From Hyalella azteca (lineage: Eukaryota; Arthropoda; Malacostraca; Amphipoda; Hyalellidae), in assembly GCF_000764305.2 (NCBI RefSeq), contig NW_025947290.1:1-64000 (forward strand): a DNA stretch of 64,000 bases. Direction: 5' to 3'. Below, piece after piece: positions 61,190 through 64,000 of the stretch. A model generated the notes under the pieces. The model was given only the letters and a program-made list of their open reading frames with translations, was not told the origin of the DNA and searched no databases. The number at the start of each line of letters is the position of its first letter. Position 1 is the stretch's first letter. Made by a program: the position numbers and the translations under genes.

Positions 61190-64000
61190 CTGGCTCATGT
61201 GTGTCTTGTAATGATGGTCTTCTTGAATAGTGTTTGCTCCTTAAATTCTGGCATTCTAATTGAGAAGATTATTAAATTTATACAACATATTTTAGAATAT
61301 CAGGTTATTAGCATGTTTGAAGCCAGTCTTCACATTTTCATACCTTTATCCTTTTGTTAATTTTTGTAGTTATCTCACTTTTTCATCATCAAGCATGGTG
61401 ATTGTAGCTGGCATGTATATATTATCTATGTGGATATGGGGAAAAATCTTCTCTGGGGAATAATCATATACTATGTATAATGAACAAGTATGTATCCATC
61501 GTGTTTATGTTTAATATTAAGATGTCACAAAGATCTGAAACTTGGAATTGTAAGATGTGAAATGGGTATTTTAGATCCCACTAAAAAATTGGCAGTTAAT
61601 ATGTATGTACGTATGTCTGCAATGCTCTTCTTGGTTATTTTCCTGCAAATGATATTAAATGGAATTTGAGGCTACTTAATCTGTCTTCAAGTTATGCCAG
61701 GGTCACCTGCTCTTTAATTTGCTCCATTGTGCTTGGTAATTGAAATTTATATTAATGGTTTTGACGGAAATATTTCCTGTAACCTGATAAAATTTCTTTT
61801 TTTTCTATCAAAAGGTCCTCAAAACTTGAAATGATAAGTGAATATTTAAATTTTTTTCATTGTAAACTACAACTTAAATTTAGCAATTAATTAGCAATTA
61901 ATTAATTAATTACAGCAAGTATTTCTGGCAGAATGTCTTCAAATCAGCATGAGTTAGTGAAACTTATTGATTCTCCATGGGGTGGTTTATCCAAAAACAA
62001 ATATATTGACTTCATCTAATGGCTAATCTTGGAGCACTGCATTTTATCTCATTTAGTGCATAATAAGCAATTGTTCTGCAGAACAATAGATACCGTTAAA
62101 TAGAATTTTTATAATGTATCACTCAAATTCTATAACTTAGATTCGCGTTAAGATTTTGTGTCAGGGTGTAACAAGCAGAATTCAAGTTTTTTTTATCAAA
62201 TTTAAACAAAAACTGCCCAATTGTTATATTTTATATGATTGTGTATCATACTTATAGCCTAGATGCAACTATTCTAATTGGAAATGAATTATTGGAGCAT
62301 CCTAATTCACTGGTCTTCCTCACATTTCCAACTTGTTTGTACATATTCAATGGATGTTTTTATACATTGTTAAATATTCTTGACATTAAATTGTACCTAT
62401 CTTGTAGCCTTTGAATTAACAATTTTCTTGATGTATAAAGTATGTGCACTAATATTCATACTCCCATTGCTGTGCTTCTACGAATATGTTTATTGATGCA
62501 GGTAGCTGTGATGCTGGCTTGTCTAATGTTTTTATATGCAGCGACTTTGGTAAAAACTGAATGATCTGAGTAGATTGTGTTGTATTATATATATCAGTAC
62601 TGTGATAGCTCTCATGTTTGGGCTCACCAGGTCTTGTAGGAGACTAGACTAAGCCTGCCAGTTAATTACCTACTACATTGCATGTAATTGACTAATTGTT
62701 TAGTAAATTAAATGAGCAAACTGCGCATAAAGGAAGAAGTACACTGGCTCCTTCAAAAGGAATTTACCATTACCATTAGCTTATCTCAACGATAAAGTTT
62801 TTTCACACAATTCAGTCAAGATTTGCTAAATTCATACTTGTCCTCTGGTATTGTATTACCTGTAAAGCCCAAAAACTTCTATTTGTGCCCTCAAAGTTCT
62901 TCTATTTTATTTTGTTCTTCAGTGATTGTAAAATTTGTAATTTTTATTGTGTAGAATTTTGTTAATTGGTAGAAACATGAACAATGGTGATCAATTGATG
63001 TTTAAAAATAAATGTACAACAATATGAAAATGTCCCAGGGCGATATTAAGAAATCATACTTTAATAATGGCGTAAGGAAATAAAATCTATGGTGGAGTTG
63101 TTCACGATTCTAAATTATGAAGTTTCTTATAACGGGAAAAAAGCTTTAATTCAAACATGTTAGATGAAGTCTGGTGCTCACTTAATTCGAAATCTTCGTT
63201 GAACGAGCAGCATTGTCTCCACAGAAGCAACAGATTGTTATGTCATGAACATTGTTATCATGTCATTAACGAAAATGCTGAATAACACAGCATCGTCAAG
63301 TCCCTCTGCAGCCTTAATTTGCTAAAGATCAACCCTGTCGTTAAATTTTATTTGATTAAAAATATTGCAATTAGTGTCAAAATGACTTAATTTGGTGTCT
63401 TAGTAGTGCCTTTTATTTATGTTACCAGAGTATATACCGTATATCATTACTTTAGTGTCAAGTTGGAAACTATGCGACATATTTGTAACGGAGAGTCGAA
63501 TATTTCAGTCATGCTTTCCACTTCATGTATGTTTCTAATGTGTGCTGTGATACTGGATTAATATTGATGACTATTTACCCTGATTTGCTCCTCGCGGAAT
63601 TTCAGAAGTATTGGGACAACAATAAAGCAGTAAAGAGTAGGTAGTGCATCGCGTAACTCGGATCAGACATTTTTTCATTATGGGAATTGAGTAGCTATTC
63701 ACATCATAGTTCATTTCCCCATAGTCTCTTGCATTCATAAACATTCGAGTGCTATACCTTAAACCTTTCTCATAGATTTATTACCATAGAAATTCCGAAA
63801 GGTTTGTTAAAAAATCAGACATAGTAGAAATTAGAGACGGTAGTTATTTTTGTTGTCTATCTTTGGTAATTTTATTTTCTGCTGATATTTTTCGCAGTTT
63901 AAAGATCGTTCTTTTCATGTTCATTTTGCTACTCATTCATTTATTTACTGTAAAAATCCAGACCTTATTTTCATTGCTGAATATCTGCTGTACAACTAGA
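61190..64000. other. 3' UTR/intergenic sequence
   Basis: No further gene is supported. ATTAAA words occur at about 61651 and 62384, and AATAAA words at about 63008, 63076 and 63620. The true 3' end of the membrane-protein transcript is therefore undecided. The rest is AT-rich without recognisable repeats. Confidence 0.45.

Overview
The window reads as AT-rich nuclear DNA from an arthropod, most likely a crustacean. The evidence is spliced genes with GT-AG introns, arthropod-like CHD1 and mitochondrial uS11 proteins, and many DNA-transposon and LINE fragments. The organism call is inference; no species-specific marker is visible.

All four supported genes are on the + strand. (1) 11.7-22.6 kb: an unrecognised giant Ser/Lys/Asp-rich protein of about 3,400 residues, almost all in one 10.2 kb exon, with a proposed 15-nt coding micro-exon carrying the ATG. 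(2) 26.5-32.3 kb: mitochondrial ribosomal protein uS11m (mRpS11) in five exons. Its last intron holds a kilobase of minisatellites. (3) 38.0-53.7 kb: Chd1, the chromodomain-helicase-DNA-binding ATPase, resolved here into 30 in-phase exons totalling 1,832 residues; only the short 5' coding end is uncertain. (4) 60.4-61.2 kb: a small two-exon protein with one N-terminal membrane anchor and a coiled coil.

The first 11.5 kb has no supported host gene and is a transposon cluster. It contains a hAT-like element family with 8-bp target duplications, a 307-bp hAT MITE nested inside a 1.6 kb terminal-inverted-repeat element, two 1.2 kb elements in opposite orientation, and a 14-bp-TSD LINE fragment. 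Many of these share a GGTCC...TTACCCC word. A further hAT-like copy and a broken LINE lie at 34-36 kb between mRpS11 and Chd1. The 55-60 kb interval holds SINE-like B-box fragments, a CTAG-rich tract, a perfect 30-bp-arm palindrome and a dead mariner/Tc1 transposase.

The genes do not form a pathway. CHD1 and probably the giant protein act on chromatin, uS11m works in the mitochondrial ribosome, and the last gene is a membrane protein of unknown role. The most interesting unknowns are the giant single-exon protein, with its C-terminal paired DAK repeats and paired PCNA-box-like motifs, and the transposon family that shares the GGTCC/TTACCCC words.
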